In this document: one piece after another, positions 1 through 6,483 of the stretch | How the letters are laid out: each line of letters opens with the position of its first letter | How positions within the stretch are numbered: position 1 is the first letter of the stretch | Assembly (NCBI GenBank): GCA_013336205.1 | Contig: JAAXUD010000135.1 | Span: 1 to 7,152 of the forward strand | Length of the DNA stretch: 7,152 nt | Source of the DNA: Lentimicrobium sp. | Lineage (GTDB): Bacteria; Bacteroidota; Bacteroidia; Bacteroidales; Lentimicrobiaceae | Direction: 5' to 3' | Notes under the pieces: model-generated | Seen by the model: the letters and a program-made list of their open reading frames with translations, nothing else | Database searches by the model: none | What the model was told of the DNA's origin: nothing | Program-made: the position numbers and the translations under genes

Positions 1-1530
1 GTTAACCGGCTGCTATATGTTGACCCGGAAAACAAAGAGCACATTGCCGATTCAAAACACATGGGTTTCTATAAAAAGCAGCTCAGAATTGCATTGCGCA
101 ACTGCGGCTTTATAGACCCTGAAAATATTGATGAGTATATTTCACGCGACGGCTACGAAGCGCTGGCTAAATGCCTTACTGAAATGACGCCTCAGCAGGT
201 AATCGAGATTATGAAAAAATCGGGACTACGCGGCCGTGGGGGTGGCGGTTTCCCGACTGGCTTAAAGTGGGAAATTACCAGTAAATCCGTTTCTGATGTA
301 AAGTATGTCGTTTGCAATGCCGACGAAGGTGACCCTGGTGCATTTATGGACCGCTCAATATTGGAAGGTGATCCTCACTCGGTCATTGAAGCAATGGCCA
401 TCTGCGGTTATTGCATCGGTGCATCAAATGGTCTTGTTTATATCCGTGCTGAATATCCACTGGCAATTGAGCGTTTGAAAATAGCCATCAACCAGTCACG
501 TGAATATGGACTACTTGGTAACGACATTTTGGGAACCGGTTTTAAGTTTGATATTGAACTGAGATATGGCGCCGGCGCCTTTGTATGCGGTGAAGAAACA
601 GCCCTTATCCACTCGATGGAAGGTTTGAGGGGTGAACCAACCATGAAACCACCTTTTCCTTCAGTATCAGGTTATTATGAGAAACCAACCAATGTAAACA
701 ACGTTGAGACTTTTGCCAGTGTACCGGTTATCATCAACAATGGCGCTGAATGGTTTGCTGCCATTGGATCTGAAAAATCAAAAGGAACCAAGGTTTTTGC
801 CCTGGCCGGAAAAATCAACAATGTTGGTTTGATTGAAGTACCTATGGGCACTACCCTTCGTGAAGTAATTTTCGAAATTGGTGGTGGGATAAAAGATGGC
901 AAAAAATTCAAAGCGGTTCAAACCGGAGGTCCTTCAGGTGGCTGCCTTACAGCAAAACACCTCGACACTCCTATCGATTATGATAACCTTATTGCCTGTG
1001 GCTCAATGATGGGTTCAGGCGGTATGATTGTGATGGACGAGGACGACTGCATGGTTTCCATGGCTAAGTTCTACCTTGACTTTACTGTTGAGGAATCGTG
1101 TGGCAAATGTTCACCTTGCAGAATCGGAAACAAACGCCTTCATGAAATTCTTGACAAGATTACCAAAGGTAATGGTACCCGCGAGGATATTGACCGGCTG
1201 CGTAATCTGAGTTATGTAATTAAAGATACCGCGCTTTGCGGTCTTGGTCAGACTTCTCCTAATCCTGTTCTGTCAACCATTGATAATTTCTGGGATGAAT
1301 ATCTAGAGCATGTAATAGATAAAAAATGCCGTTCAGGGCAATGTAAAGCACTTTTGCAATATGTAATTGAACCTGAAAACTGCGTAGGATGCACTGCCTG
1401 TGCCCGTAATTGCCCTGTTAACGCAATTTCAGGCGAACGCAAAGGCATTCATGTTATCGATCAGACAACCTGTATCAAGTGCGGGGCATGTCTCGAGAAA
1501 TGCAAGTTCAACGCAGTGTTTATCAAATAA
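1..1530 (+). CDS. hydB: NuoF-like NADH/FMN subunit of a HydABC [FeFe]-hydrogenase, 5'-truncated by the window
   Basis: This subunit oxidises or reduces NAD(H) at an FMN and passes electrons to the hydrogenase subunit HydA in the cytoplasm. The frame is open from base 1 and gives 509 residues. The ATG at base 61 is internal, because the codons before it (VNRLLYVDPENKEH) already read as family sequence. The usual N-terminal thioredoxin-like [2Fe-2S] domain would lie upstream of the window. Counting codons from base 1: NADH-binding glycine loop GLRGRGGGGFPTG (about 76-88), FMN-site NADEGDPGAFMDR (106-118), GAGAFVCGEETALI (190-203), [4Fe-4S] ligands C367/C370/C373 and C413. A C-terminal ferredoxin domain has C461/C464/C467/C471 and C491/C494/C497/C501; plain NuoF lacks it and HydB proteins carry it. 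It ends in two consecutive stops (TAA TAA), 16 nt before hydA. Assignment to a hydrogenase rather than complex I or formate dehydrogenase rests on the hydA neighbour. Confidence 0.95.
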   Translation, partial: VNRLLYVDPENKEHIADSKHMGFYKKQLRIALRNCGFIDPENIDEYISRDGYEALAKCLTEMTPQQVIEIMKKSGLRGRGGGGFPTGLKWEITSKSVSDVKYVVCNADEGDPGAFMDRSILEGDPHSVIEAMAICGYCIGASNGLVYIRAEYPLAIERLKIAINQSREYGLLGNDILGTGFKFDIELRYGAGAFVCGEETALIHSMEGLRGEPTMKPPFPSVSGYYEKPTNVNNVETFASVPVIINNGAEWFAAIGSEKSKGTKVFALAGKINNVGLIEVPMGTTLREVIFEIGGGIKDGKKFKAVQTGGPSGGCLTAKHLDTPIDYDNLIACGSMMGSGGMIVMDEDDCMVSMAKFYLDFTVEESCGKCSPCRIGNKRLHEILDKITKGNGTREDIDRLRNLSYVIKDTALCGLGQTSPNPVLSTIDNFWDEYLEHVIDKKCRSGQCKALLQYVIEPENCVGCTACARNCPVNAISGERKGIHVIDQTTCIKCGACLEKCKFNAVFIK

Positions 1531-1535
1531 TAAGC

Positions 1536-1540
1536 GGGAG
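1536..1540 (+). promoter_or_regulatory. Ribosome binding site of hydA (GGGAG)
   Basis: GGGAG lies 6 nt before the ATG at 1547. It decides the start of hydA: the frame is open further upstream, to an ATG at 1400 inside hydB, but only the 1547 start has a Shine-Dalgarno sequence and gives the family's normal N-terminus (METIKLNID). Confidence 0.7.
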
Positions 1541-1546
1541 ATAATA

Positions 1547-3319
1547 ATGGAAACAATAAAACTGAATATAGACAATAAAATTGTAGAGGTTGCCAAGGGC
1601 ACCACTATTCTTAAAGCGGCGCGCGAAGCCGGAATTTCAATTCCATCGCTCTGCTACCTGCACCTTGAAGACCTGAACATTGAGAATAAACCTGCCGGCT
1701 GCCGCATTTGTGTGGTTGAAGTTGAAGGTCGCCGTAACCTGGCACCTGCCTGCGTTACCGAATGCACTGAAGGCATGGTAGTTAACACCCACAATATCAG
1801 GGTACTGAATGCCAGAAAAACCGTTCTAGAACTGATTCTTTCTGACCACCCGACCGATTGCCTTATCTGCGCCAAGAATGGTAACTGCGAACTGCAGACC
1901 ATGGCACAGGAGTTTGGTATCAGAAAAATCCACTATGAAGGAGAGCAGTCAAAATACCGTGAAGACACCTCTCCTGCCATTATCCGCGATGTGGACAAGT
2001 GCATTATGTGCCGCCGCTGCGAAATGATGTGCAATGAGGTACAAACGGTAGGCGTTCTTTCTGCTGTTAACCGTGGTTTTATGTCGGTTGTAGCACCTGC
2101 TTTCGAGATGAACCTCGACCACAGTGAGTGTACCTATTGCGGACAGTGTGTGGCTGTGTGTCCTACCGGTGCATTAACCGAAGTTGACCATACAAACTCA
2201 GTAATCAGAGCACTGGCCGACCCTAAGAAAACTGTAATTGTTCAAACCGCGCCAGCTGTCAGAGCTGCTTTGGGTGAAGAGTTTGGAATGGAAGCCGGAA
2301 CACTGGTAACAGGAAAACTTGCCGCAGCACTACGCAGGCTTGGCTTCAACTTTGTTTTCGACACTGACTTTGCTGCCGACCTTACCATTATGGAAGAAGG
2401 CACAGAATTGCTCGACCGCTTAACCAGACACCTGAACGGTGACAAGGATGTTCCACTGCCAATCCTTACCTCCTGCTGCCCGGGCTGGGTCAATTTCTTT
2501 GAACATCAGTTCCCTGAAATGATGGATATTCCATCAACTGCCCGTAGTCCTCAGCAGATGTTCGGCGCTATTGCCAAAACTTATTTTGCTGATAAAATCG
2601 GCGTAAAACGTGATGATCTGGTAGTCGTTTCCATTATGCCCTGCCTTGCTAAAAAATATGAATGTCAGCGTGATGAATTCGCCACAAATGGCAACCCTGA
2701 TGTTGACTTTTCAATTTCAACACGTGAGCTGGCGCACCTTATCAAGCAGTCAAACATCGATTTCATGTCACTTCCTGATGAAGATTTTGATCATCCTATG
2801 GGAGAATCGACTGGTGCAGCTGTAATTTTCGGCACCACAGGTGGAGTTATAGAGGCTGCCTGCCGCACTGCCTATGAGGTATTTACCGGCAAGAAGCTCC
2901 AGAAAATAGCTTTCGAAGAGCTGAGAGGTATGGAGTATATCCGCGAAGCAACCATAGATTTCAACGGCCTGCCCATAAAAATTGGCATTGCCCACGGACT
3001 GGGTAACGCCCGAAAACTGCTTCAGGATATTAAAGATGGCAAATCTGAATACCATGCTATTGAAATTATGGCCTGTCCTGGCGGTTGTATTGGTGGAGGT
3101 GGTCAACCACTGCACCACGGCAACTCTTCCATTATCAAAGCCCGTCAAAAAGCTCTTTATGCAGAAGATGCCGGAAAAACCATCCGTAAGTCACATGAAA
3201 ACCCTTACATCGTAAAACTTTACGAAGAATTCCTTGGAAAACCGTGTAGCGAAAAATCGCATCACCTGCTCCATACGCACTATTTTGACAAGAGCAAGGA
3301 AATTAAAACTGTAGAATAA
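1547..3319 (+). CDS. hydA: [FeFe]-hydrogenase catalytic subunit HydA
   Basis: Cytoplasmic enzyme for reversible H2 formation (2H+ + 2e- to H2), 590 residues. Domains in order: plant-type [2Fe-2S] (C36, C52, C55, C69); His-ligated [4Fe-4S] (H101, C105, C108, C114); 2x[4Fe-4S] ferredoxin domain (C152/C155/C158/C162 and C195/C198/C201/C205); then the H-cluster domain. All three signature loops are intact: L1 TSCCPGW (C310 as proton-relay Cys, C311 as ligand), L2 MPCLAKK (C366), L3 EIMACPGGCIGGGGQP (C510, C514). These lie a constant 11 residues after the Clostridium pasteurianum CpI cysteines (299/300, 355, 499/503), and candidate proton-path residues E284, E287 and S330 are also present. The small-subunit-like tail (RKSHENPYIVKLYEEFLGKP) closes the protein. 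It lacks the extra C-terminal [2Fe-2S] domain of the longer Thermotoga HydA. The flanking hydB and hydC imply an NAD(H)-linked complex. The H-cluster maturases HydE, HydF and HydG are not in the window. Confidence 0.97.
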   Translation: METIKLNIDNKIVEVAKGTTILKAAREAGISIPSLCYLHLEDLNIENKPAGCRICVVEVEGRRNLAPACVTECTEGMVVNTHNIRVLNARKTVLELILSDHPTDCLICAKNGNCELQTMAQEFGIRKIHYEGEQSKYREDTSPAIIRDVDKCIMCRRCEMMCNEVQTVGVLSAVNRGFMSVVAPAFEMNLDHSECTYCGQCVAVCPTGALTEVDHTNSVIRALADPKKTVIVQTAPAVRAALGEEFGMEAGTLVTGKLAAALRRLGFNFVFDTDFAADLTIMEEGTELLDRLTRHLNGDKDVPLPILTSCCPGWVNFFEHQFPEMMDIPSTARSPQQMFGAIAKTYFADKIGVKRDDLVVVSIMPCLAKKYECQRDEFATNGNPDVDFSISTRELAHLIKQSNIDFMSLPDEDFDHPMGESTGAAVIFGTTGGVIEAACRTAYEVFTGKKLQKIAFEELRGMEYIREATIDFNGLPIKIGIAHGLGNARKLLQDIKDGKSEYHAIEIMACPGGCIGGGGQPLHHGNSSIIKARQKALYAEDAGKTIRKSHENPYIVKLYEEFLGKPCSEKSHHLLHTHYFDKSKEIKTVE

Positions 3320-3329
3320 GGGTAATTTG

Positions 3330-3356
3330 AGGGCAGCGCCCCCTGGATGCTGCCCT
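3330..3356 (+). terminator. Stem-loop between hydA and hydC, possible leaky terminator or processing site
   Basis: AGGGCAGC (3330-3337) pairs perfectly with GCTGCCCT (3349-3356) around an 11-nt loop. It begins 10 nt after the hydA stop and is followed by TTAATAATTTT, which is U-rich but not a clean U-tract. The stem is certain. Its role as an attenuator, RNA-processing site or 3'-end stabiliser lowering or uncoupling hydC expression is inferred. An ATG in the hydC frame at 3347 lies in the loop and stem, which argues against it as the start of hydC. Confidence 0.5.
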
Positions 3357-3391
3357 TAATAATTTTCAATCCACAAAAAAGAATTCAGATC

Positions 3392-3871
3392 ATGGCAAAT
3401 ATTAAATTATCAACAAACAAAATCGATGAATTGCGGGATGTTTGTAAATCATTCAACAATGAGAAAGGTGAACTGATCAATGTGCTTCACAAAGCTCAGG
3501 GTATCTTTGGCTATTTACCTGCTGAAGTTCAGGAAGTAATCGCCAAAGAACTGAAAGTCTCTGTTGCCCATGTTTATGGGGTGGTTTCGTTCTACTCTTT
3601 CTTTACCATGCTGCCCAAAGGCGAGCATCCTGTGTCAATTTGCCTTGGTACTGCCTGCTACGTGCGCGGTGCTGAAAAGGTAATTGAGGAATTTAAGCGT
3701 ATACTGAATGTAAATGTTGGAGAAACTACCCCTGACGGTAAGTTCTCACTGGCTTGCCTGCGCTGTGTTGGCGCCTGCGGACTGGCTCCTGTTGTGCTTA
3801 TTGGCGATAAGGTATATGGTCGTGTATCACCTGATGGCGTTAAGGATATTATTTCGGAGTACGCTAAGTAA
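3392..3871 (+). CDS. hydC: NuoE-like [2Fe-2S] thioredoxin-fold subunit of the HydABC hydrogenase
   Basis: Small electron-transfer subunit of 159 residues that in HydABC and complex I binds the NuoF-like subunit near its FMN. The N-terminal helical part contains GELINVLHKAQGIFGYLP (26-43) and VYGVVSFYSFF (61-71), both typical of NuoE. The thioredoxin-like half carries the [2Fe-2S] ligands C84 and C89 (CLGTAC) and C125 and C129 (CVGACGLAP); C122 is an additional nearby cysteine. The ATG at 3392 gives a normal-length N-terminus. An in-frame ATG at 3347 would add 15 unrelated residues and lies within a stem-loop. No clear Shine-Dalgarno precedes 3392; the leader is A-rich, as is common in Bacteroidetes. 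The position after hydA is less usual than the C-B-A order seen in many HydABC and NuoEF operons. The gene ends just before tandem repeats and the operon terminator. Confidence 0.93.
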   Translation: MANIKLSTNKIDELRDVCKSFNNEKGELINVLHKAQGIFGYLPAEVQEVIAKELKVSVAHVYGVVSFYSFFTMLPKGEHPVSICLGTACYVRGAEKVIEEFKRILNVNVGETTPDGKFSLACLRCVGACGLAPVVLIGDKVYGRVSPDGVKDIISEYAK

Positions 3872-3872
3872 C

Positions 3873-3943
3873 TGTTAATGTGTTAATGTATTTATGTGTT
3901 AATGTGCTTAAATATTAATGTTTTTTGTGTTTAGGTGTTTAGG
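3873..3943. repeat. Degenerate 8-bp tandem repeat (TGTTAATG family)
   Basis: Starting one base after the hydC stop codon, six contiguous octamers run 3873-3920: TGTTAATG, TGTTAATG, TATTTATG, TGTTAATG, TGCTTAAA, TATTAATG. After a T-rich 7-nt step come two perfect copies of a related octamer, TGTTTAGG, at 3928-3935 and 3936-3943. The last copy overlaps the first three bases of the terminator stem. The pattern fits replication slippage in the hydC 3' untranslated region, but a protein or RNA binding role cannot be excluded. Confidence 0.75.
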
Positions 3944-3968
3944 CCGGGGTTGTGCCCGGCCTTTTTTT
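3941..3968 (+). terminator. Rho-independent terminator of the hyd operon
   Basis: AGGCCGGG (3941-3948) pairs perfectly with CCCGGCCT (3955-3962) around the 6-nt loop GTTGTG. The run of seven T that follows (3962-3968) shares its first base with the stem. It lies 69 nt after the hydC stop. The T-tract is only on the + strand side, so it serves the hyd operon and not the converging thr operon. Confidence 0.92.
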
Positions 3969-3978
3969 GTAGTGGCAT

Positions 3979-4007
3979 AACCTTTCGGGTTTTCCGAACC
4001 GGTTTTT
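3979..4007 (+). terminator. Weak second terminator-like hairpin
   Basis: AACC (3979-3982) and TTCGG (3984-3988) can pair with GGTT (4001-4004) and CCGAA (3994-3998) respectively, with a GTTTT loop and a small unpaired bulge. The T-run 4003-4007 overlaps the end of the stem. It lies only 11 nt after the main terminator and could be a backup. The pairing is interrupted, so the call is tentative. The stretch AACCGGTT (3997-4004) is also a perfect palindrome. Confidence 0.25.
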
Positions 4008-4100
4008 CGAAACTGCGGGATTTTGGGTTTGTAACGAAGGTTGGCCATGCACGGAAGTAGCCGCCAGCAATGGTATAACAGAAGGTTTAGATGCATGAGT

Positions 4101-4126
4101 TACCCTTAGCGAAGACGCTAAGGGTA
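4101..4126. repeat. Perfect 11-bp inverted repeat (hairpin)
   Basis: TACCCTTAGCG (4101-4111) and its exact reverse complement CGCTAAGGGTA (4116-4126) flank a 4-nt loop, AAGA. It is the most stable unexplained structure in the gap. A weak GTTTTAGG follows on the + strand, and no T-tract follows on the - strand, so it is not a classical terminator in either direction. It may be the palindromic core of a REP- or MITE-like element, or protect the 3' end of the thr transcript. Confidence 0.65.
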
Positions 4127-4211
4127 GTTTTAGGAGAGAGGGCTCAGGGTCGTTTTGGGAGAATCATTTACGAGGACACCAATGGCAGTTTTAGGAGTGC
4201 TATTTACGGAG
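4121..4211. repeat. Imperfect direct repeats built on GTTTTRGGAG
   Basis: GTTTTRGGAG occurs at 4127-4136, 4152-4161 and 4188-4197. The first two copies share the longer form AGGGT[A/C]GTTTTRGGAG (4121-4136 and 4146-4161, 14 of 16 identical). The second and third copies share a downstream ATTTACG at the same distance (4166-4172 and 4202-4208), so 4151-4175 and 4187-4211 form a roughly 25-nt imperfect repeat. The first unit begins inside the right arm of the 4101-4126 hairpin, which suggests one composite element. Confidence 0.55.
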
Positions 4212-4223
4212 CGCACTGTCATT
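4181..4223. repeat. Imperfect inverted repeat overlapping the thrC stop codon
   Basis: AATGGCAGT (4181-4189) and ACTGTCATT (4215-4223) are inverted copies with one mismatch. The mismatch is G opposite T, a G-U wobble in + strand RNA but an A-C mismatch in the thr mRNA. The loop is 25 nt and contains the third GTTTTRGGAG/ATTTACG unit. The right arm includes the thrC stop codon (4219-4221). No T-tract follows on the - strand, so a terminator role is not supported. Confidence 0.35.
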
Positions 4224-5514
4224 TATTCATCAGAAAATCTTTTAGCTCCTGGAAACCGGGTTCTATGATCAGGCTTTTCTTACTTAGTCCGGCAAGATGA
4301 CTGGCTGAAACCGGAATATCAACAACCTTGCCGATACATTTTTCGACAATTGTATTGAACTTGACCGGGTGTGCCGTTTCAAGAAAAATGCCCCGTTGTC
4401 CGGGATTTTCATTCATAAATTGCTTCAGTGCTGCGTAGGCGACAGCCCCATGTGGTTCGAGCAGGTAATTTTCATTGTAGAAGACTTCACGAATTGTCTC
4501 CAGTGTTACTTCATCGGAAACGCTGCAACTGCTGACGGTCTGCTGCATTAAGGCAAGATCGCCTTCAAAGAGTTCAGTAAGCCTGACAAAATTGCTGGGA
4601 TTGCCGACGTCCATCGCATTTGAATAGGTTGAAACAGAGGGTTTCGGGTTGTAAACACCGCTTTGCAGATAAACAGGAAAAACATCGTTGCTATTACAGG
4701 CGGCGATAAAATGCTGAACCGGAAGTCCGGATTTAAAAGCCAACAGGCCGGCACAAATATTCCCAAAGTTTCCACTGGGGACAGAAACTACCGGTGGTTG
4801 TGAATAAGGCCATTGCTGTAATGCATAAAAATAATAAAATTGCTGGGGCAGCCAACGGGCAACATTGATTGAATTGGCCGAAGTAAGTATAAGCTTCCTG
4901 TTAAGTTCCTTATCGGCAAAAGCCTGCTTTACCATTGTCTGACAGTCATCGAAAGTGCCCTTTACTTCAAGGGCCGTGATATTCCGGCCAAGGGTTGTAA
5001 GCTGTAACTCCTGAATATTACTTACTTTGCCCGATGGATAAAGGATAACAACATCCACACCTTCAACACCAAGAAATCCATTGGCCACAGCGCTGCCCGT
5101 GTCGCCTGAAGTGGCTACAAGAATGGTAACATTGCGTTTATTATCTCTTGAGAAATAGCCGAGGCAACGGCTCATAAACCTCGCGCCCACATCTTTAAAA
5201 GCAAGCGTTGGCCCATGATACAACTCGAGTGAATAAAGTGATTCATTAACCTGAACCAGTGGAAATTCAAAGTTCACCGTTTCTTCACAAATAGTATGTA
5301 AAACCTCATCTGGAATAGTGCCGCCCACATAGGGCTTTATAACTTCAAACGCAATTTCAGCCCTGGTTTTAGCCTTTAGTTCTGCCAAAAAATGCTTCGA
5401 TAGCTCAGGTATAAATTCAGGAAAATACAAACCTTTGTCAGGGGCCTGCCCACTGATGGCTGCCTCGCGAAAAGTGAGGGGTTCAGATCGTTTATTTGTG
5501 CTGTAGTATAACAC
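4219..5514 (-). CDS. thrC: Threonine synthase
   Basis: PLP enzyme converting O-phospho-L-homoserine and water to L-threonine and phosphate, the last step of threonine synthesis; cytoplasmic, 431 residues, the usual length for this short bacterial class. The N-terminus MLYYSTNKRSEPLTFREA matches the family's characteristic YYSTN opening, which supports the GTG start codon at 5514-5512. Key features: PLP-binding Lys107 in ELYHGPTLAFKDVGARF (97-113), the ATSGDTGSA loop (134-142), the SGNFGN phosphate-binding loop (247-252), and EPHGAVAY (353-360) near the C-terminal end of the catalytic domain. It starts 4 nt after the thrB stop, so translation is probably coupled. It is the last gene of the thr operon and converges on the hyd operon. 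No convincing terminator follows it on the - strand. Confidence 0.96.
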   Translation of the reverse strand: MLYYSTNKRSEPLTFREAAISGQAPDKGLYFPEFIPELSKHFLAELKAKTRAEIAFEVIKPYVGGTIPDEVLHTICEETVNFEFPLVQVNESLYSLELYHGPTLAFKDVGARFMSRCLGYFSRDNKRNVTILVATSGDTGSAVANGFLGVEGVDVVILYPSGKVSNIQELQLTTLGRNITALEVKGTFDDCQTMVKQAFADKELNRKLILTSANSINVARWLPQQFYYFYALQQWPYSQPPVVSVPSGNFGNICAGLLAFKSGLPVQHFIAACNSNDVFPVYLQSGVYNPKPSVSTYSNAMDVGNPSNFVRLTELFEGDLALMQQTVSSCSVSDEVTLETIREVFYNENYLLEPHGAVAYAALKQFMNENPGQRGIFLETAHPVKFNTIVEKCIGKVVDIPVSASHLAGLSKKSLIIEPGFQELKDFLMNK

Positions 5515-5518
5515 TGAT

Positions 5519-6457
5519 TTAGTTTTCCGGATGAATATTCAGGATTTTAACGCCTTCATTGTTGATCGTTGTTACATAGGTATGGAAATCTATTGCAGTC
5601 TTCAGATATACAGCCGACATGGCTGATTCAACTGCTTTAGCGGTAGCTTCATCCTTACTGAGCATAAAAACAGAAGGGCCGGAACCCGCGATTCCGCCTC
5701 CCAGTGCACCGGCTTCAATGCTCTTTTTCCGGAGTTGATCAAAGCCTGGAATAAGCTTACTGCGCAGGGGTTCAGCAACGACGTCGACCAATGATCGGCT
5801 TATAAGATCATAATCGCCCCGCATCAACCCGACAACTAAACCCGCGATATTCCCCCATTGTGTAACTGCATCTGCCATTGGAATCTCCTTTTTCAGGATT
5901 CCCCGGGCGTAGGAAGTTTTTACTTCGATAAGCGGATGAATTACTGTTACATAGAGCGGGGGCGCCGAAACAGGTACAATATCAAGTGGGTAAAGTGAAC
6001 GGATCAAAGTAATGCCGCCATAGATGCCGGGTGCAATATTATCAGCATGTTGAACGCCTGATGCCACAGCCTCTCCCACCATTGCAAAACGAGCCAGATC
6101 GTGTTTTGTGAAACGCAGATCTAACAGATGATTTGCGGCTACCACTGAGCCTGCAGCACTGGCCGCACTGGAACCGATTCCGCTTCCGGGCATAATCATT
6201 TTAGTACTCTCTACCTCAAACCCAATATTCTCAGGCACTTCGTTTAATAAAGCCAGCAATGCAGCTCCAATAACATTATTTTCAGGAACAGTCGGAAGGC
6301 CGAAATCATCGCGGTTAAGAATGCTTACACCCCTGGAGGCTGTTTTTCTGATGGTCAGTATATCACAGGGATTCTCCAGTGCAAAGCCCAGAATATCAAA
6401 ACCACAAACAATATTGGCTATTGTTGCCGGTGAGTGTACTGTTATTTCGTCAGGCAT
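5519..6457 (-). CDS. thrB: Homoserine kinase (GHMP family)
   Basis: Phosphorylates L-homoserine with ATP to O-phospho-L-homoserine, the substrate of the following thrC product; cytoplasmic, 312 residues, the family's usual size. The N-terminus MPDEITVHSPATIANIVCGFDILGFAL is typical, with the conserved substrate-side PATIAN..CGFD (10-21). The GHMP ATP-binding loop PGSGIGSSAAS is at 90-100, followed by HADNIAPGIYGG (137-148) and the C-terminal glycine motif GALGGGIAGSGPSVF (250-264). The ATG at 6457-6455 is the only start that keeps this N-terminus. It follows thrA by 26 nt and precedes thrC by 4 nt, which fits one thrABC transcript. No strong Shine-Dalgarno is visible. Confidence 0.96.
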   Translation of the reverse strand: MPDEITVHSPATIANIVCGFDILGFALENPCDILTIRKTASRGVSILNRDDFGLPTVPENNVIGAALLALLNEVPENIGFEVESTKMIMPGSGIGSSAASAAGSVVAANHLLDLRFTKHDLARFAMVGEAVASGVQHADNIAPGIYGGITLIRSLYPLDIVPVSAPPLYVTVIHPLIEVKTSYARGILKKEIPMADAVTQWGNIAGLVVGLMRGDYDLISRSLVDVVAEPLRSKLIPGFDQLRKKSIEAGALGGGIAGSGPSVFMLSKDEATAKAVESAMSAVYLKTAIDFHTYVTTINNEGVKILNIHPEN

Positions 6458-6483
6458 AAGTAGAATATTTAGTCAGATTTTTC

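Larger units (their letters stand above)
3872..4218. other. Non-coding gap between the convergent hyd and thr operons
   Basis: About 347 bases contain no credible gene. Short open frames on both strands run through the terminator or the inverted repeats and resemble no family I recognise. The left part (3873-3968) holds tandem octamers and the hyd terminator. The part from about 4010 to 4090 shows no structure I can support. The right part (4101-4223) holds inverted and direct repeats listed separately. No tRNA, promoter or riboswitch is recognisable here. Confidence 0.75.

Noticed and set aside
61..63. ATG as the start of the NuoF-like gene
   Set aside because: The frame is open back to base 1 and the upstream codons encode family-typical sequence (VNRLLYVDPENKEH), so this methionine is internal.
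1400..1546. 49-residue N-terminal extension of HydA
   Set aside because: It lies inside the hydB ferredoxin domain in another frame and has no family similarity. The ATG at 1547 has a GGGAG at 6 nt and gives the normal N-terminus.
1547..3319. NuoG subunit of complex I instead of a hydrogenase
   Set aside because: NuoG shares the N-terminal cluster domains, but the H-cluster loops TSCCPGW, MPCLAKK and the EIMACPGGC loop are specific to [FeFe]-hydrogenase.
3347..3391. Longer hydC start at ATG 3347
   Set aside because: The ATG sits in a stem-loop and adds 15 residues unlike NuoE proteins. The start at 3392 fits better.
3908..4096. 62-residue open frame on the - strand
   Set aside because: It runs through the hyd terminator and part of the octamer repeats, is rich in basic residues, and shows no recognisable domain.
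4101..4126. Terminator of the thr operon
   Set aside because: The hairpin is strong but no T-tract follows it on the - strand, and it lies about 90 nt after the thrC stop.
3873..4211. CRISPR array
   Set aside because: The octamers are contiguous without spacers, and the GTTTTRGGAG copies are short, imperfect and irregularly spaced (25 and 36 nt). No cas gene is present.
4091..4300. 69-residue open frame on the + strand
   Set aside because: It is made of the hairpin and repeat DNA and then runs antisense into the thrC 3' end. No family features are seen.
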